Assembly: GCF_903645305.1 (NCBI RefSeq)
Contig: NZ_CAHJXO010000003.1
Span: 310,001 to 374,000 of the forward strand
Length of the DNA stretch: 64,000 nucleotides
Direction of reading: 5' to 3'
Origin: Corynebacterium sp. Marseille-P4321
GTDB taxonomy: Bacteria; Actinomycetota; Actinomycetes; Mycobacteriales; Mycobacteriaceae
The notes under the pieces were generated by a model. It was given only the letters and a program-made list of their open reading frames with translations. It searched no databases and had not been told where the DNA came from. This document shows positions 62,973-64,000 of this stretch, piece after piece. Every line of letters begins with the position of its first letter. The stretch's first letter is position 1. Position numbers and translations under genes: made by a program.

Positions 62973-64000
62973 TTAGCCGCGCTCGTGCGCACCCGTCAGC
63001 CCCGCGGCCGCAAGCAGCGCACTCAGCAGCAGCGCCGAGACAATGCCCCGGTAGTCGCCACCGTTGCCCGCGGCAGAAACCGCCGTTGTCGCCCAGTGCA
63101 TCGGCGCCGCCTGCGACAGCGCCACCCACAGCGTGTCCACCTGCGCGGTCGTGGCAGTGCGCCACACCCACCCCACAACACCGGTCTGCGCCAGCGCCAC
63201 CACGCCGGCCGCCCCCAGGCCAGCACCCGGCCCGAGTGCACGCACCAACACGGACGCGAGACCGGCCGAGGAAAGCGCGCCCGCCAGCACGCCGGCGAAC
63301 GCCAACGCGTATTCCTGCAGGCCAAACCCGGATCCGATCACCCCGGCCAAAATCGTGCCGGCGGCGGCCACGACCACGGACCCGGCTCCGAGGATCCACC
63401 AGCGCCCGCGGGATGCGAACCACGCCGCCCCCGCCAGCGCGGTGCCGCCGAGTACGGCCATCGCCGCGAGCAGCATCGCCGCCACCGGGGCCAGGGTCGA
63501 GCCGGCTGGCTCAGCACCGTCAGCCCCCGGCGCGACCGCCGGCACCGGAAGCGCCGCGCGAACCGCGGCGACCTTATCGGCGTTCATGCCCGCCATCTGG
63601 TTGATCTTTTCCACCCCGGCGACCAACTCGTCGATACCGCCGGTGGCCTGCCCGGTCTGCGCCTGAAGCTCACGCAGGCCCGCGGCCAACTCTGCCGAGC
63701 CGTTCGTGGCTGTATATATACCGTCGTGAAAACCGTATCCGGGCACAGCCAGCTGGTTGGCCAGTTCGCGGGAGCCGTCGCGAAGCTGGTTCATCTTTGC
63801 CACCGCGTCCGGCGGCAGCTGGGCGGTCTGCGCCTGCTCGCGCAGGCCTTTCAAGGACTCGCGCGCCTGCACCGCCTCCGGGCTTTTCGCGTCTTTGAGT
63901 TCCTCCAGGGAGCGGTCGATCGCGCCGACCACCTGGCCGCGCACCGCCTCAAACCCGGCGACCTGGCCCACAATCTCCCCGATGGAGTCCGCCAGCTGCG
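62973..64000 (-). CDS. YhgE/Pip-type membrane protein, C-terminal part
   Basis: Open to the right edge, at least 342 codons. The outer region is coiled-coil-like (AQTAQLPPDAVAKMNQLRDG, GSAELAAGLRELQAQTGQA), followed by six membrane segments (VAAMLLAAMAVLGGTALAG, ILGAGSVVVAAAGTILAGVIG and so on), as in YhgE/Pip proteins related to ABC-2 exporters. The N-terminal part is missing from the window. Confidence 0.78.
   Translation of the reverse strand, partial: QLADSIGEIVGQVAGFEAVRGQVVGAIDRSLEELKDAKSPEAVQARESLKGLREQAQTAQLPPDAVAKMNQLRDGSRELANQLAVPGYGFHDGIYTATNGSAELAAGLRELQAQTGQATGGIDELVAGVEKINQMAGMNADKVAAVRAALPVPAVAPGADGAEPAGSTLAPVAAMLLAAMAVLGGTALAGAAWFASRGRWWILGAGSVVVAAAGTILAGVIGSGFGLQEYALAFAGVLAGALSSAGLASVLVRALGPGAGLGAAGVVALAQTGVVGWVWRTATTAQVDTLWVALSQAAPMHWATTAVSAAGNGGDYRGIVSALLLSALLAAAGLTGAHERG

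Overview
The window is a high-GC actinobacterial chromosome segment, almost certainly Corynebacterium. Evidence: secreted mycolyltransferases (antigen 85/Cmt family), S-(hydroxymethyl)mycothiol dehydrogenase, a GlxR-type cAMP regulator beside nth and a WhiB protein, an RmlC-RmlD fusion, and a gene order matching the mycobacterial/corynebacterial backbone (holB, cyclase, topA, csp, DUF1998 helicase, tad/ssd cluster, HAD phosphatase, MarP-NUDIX-thioredoxin-nth, Crp/GlxR, MBL, RidA, WhiB, PASTA-PBP, metallophosphoesterase; compare Rv3644c to Rv3683 of M. tuberculosis).

Layout. 0-2.4 kb: start of the sdhCA(B) operon (minus strand), an SRPBCC protein and a glycolipid-binding-family protein. 2.4-8.8 kb: lpd, two mycolyltransferases flanking a tiny 36-aa ORF, and a prolyl oligopeptidase gene broken by a nonsense codon and a frameshift. 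8.8-18.4 kb: an HNH/DUF222 protein, then a compact dTDP-L-rhamnose and glycan operon (flippase-like protein, rmlB, rmlCD, rmlA, two GT2 glycosyltransferases, DUF2304) and a secreted CAP-domain protein. 18.4-24.6 kb: mycothiol-dependent formaldehyde detoxification, an SGNH lipase, an acyl-CoA synthetase, a hotdog thioesterase-like protein, tRNA-Thr and holB. 24.6-37 kb: membrane adenylate cyclase, topA, DedA protein, cspA, MrfA/YprA-like helicase and a tad-type pilus locus read towards the helicase. 37-50 kb: HAD phosphatase, hydrolase, holin-X-like protein, MarP protease, NUDIX, thioredoxin, nth, GlxR, MBL, RidA, DUF4177, WhcA, PBP, YqeY and metallophosphoesterase. 50-51.4 kb: tRNA-Pro followed by a lower-GC patch with a DUF3800 gene, short repeats and a large palindrome. 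51.4-64 kb: cell-surface region on the minus strand with a tandem-duplicated alkaline phosphatase, a second CAP-domain protein, a 2095-aa repeat-rich adhesin and the 3' part of a YhgE/Pip-type membrane protein.

How the genes work together: much of the window builds or remodels the mycolate envelope (mycolyltransferases, rhamnose precursor supply and transfer, PBP, surface proteins, tad pilus). The cyclase at 24.6 kb and GlxR at 43.3 kb are the two halves of a cAMP control circuit.

The most unusual signal is not a gene. Two short DNA words recur throughout, in unrelated genes, in several reading frames and in intergenic DNA: (i) the 13-mer CGTCGATAAGCAA / TTGCTTATCGACG, with ten exact copies plus near copies spaced a few kb apart on both strands; (ii) a bipartite A-tract/T-tract element, A5-7 N6-7 T5-6, with 18 strong copies, more than half of them between 7 and 18.2 kb. 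Both force rare codons (AAA, TTT, ATA, TTA) in a genome that otherwise prefers GC-ending codons, which points to selection on the DNA itself. I know of no described function for either in this genus.
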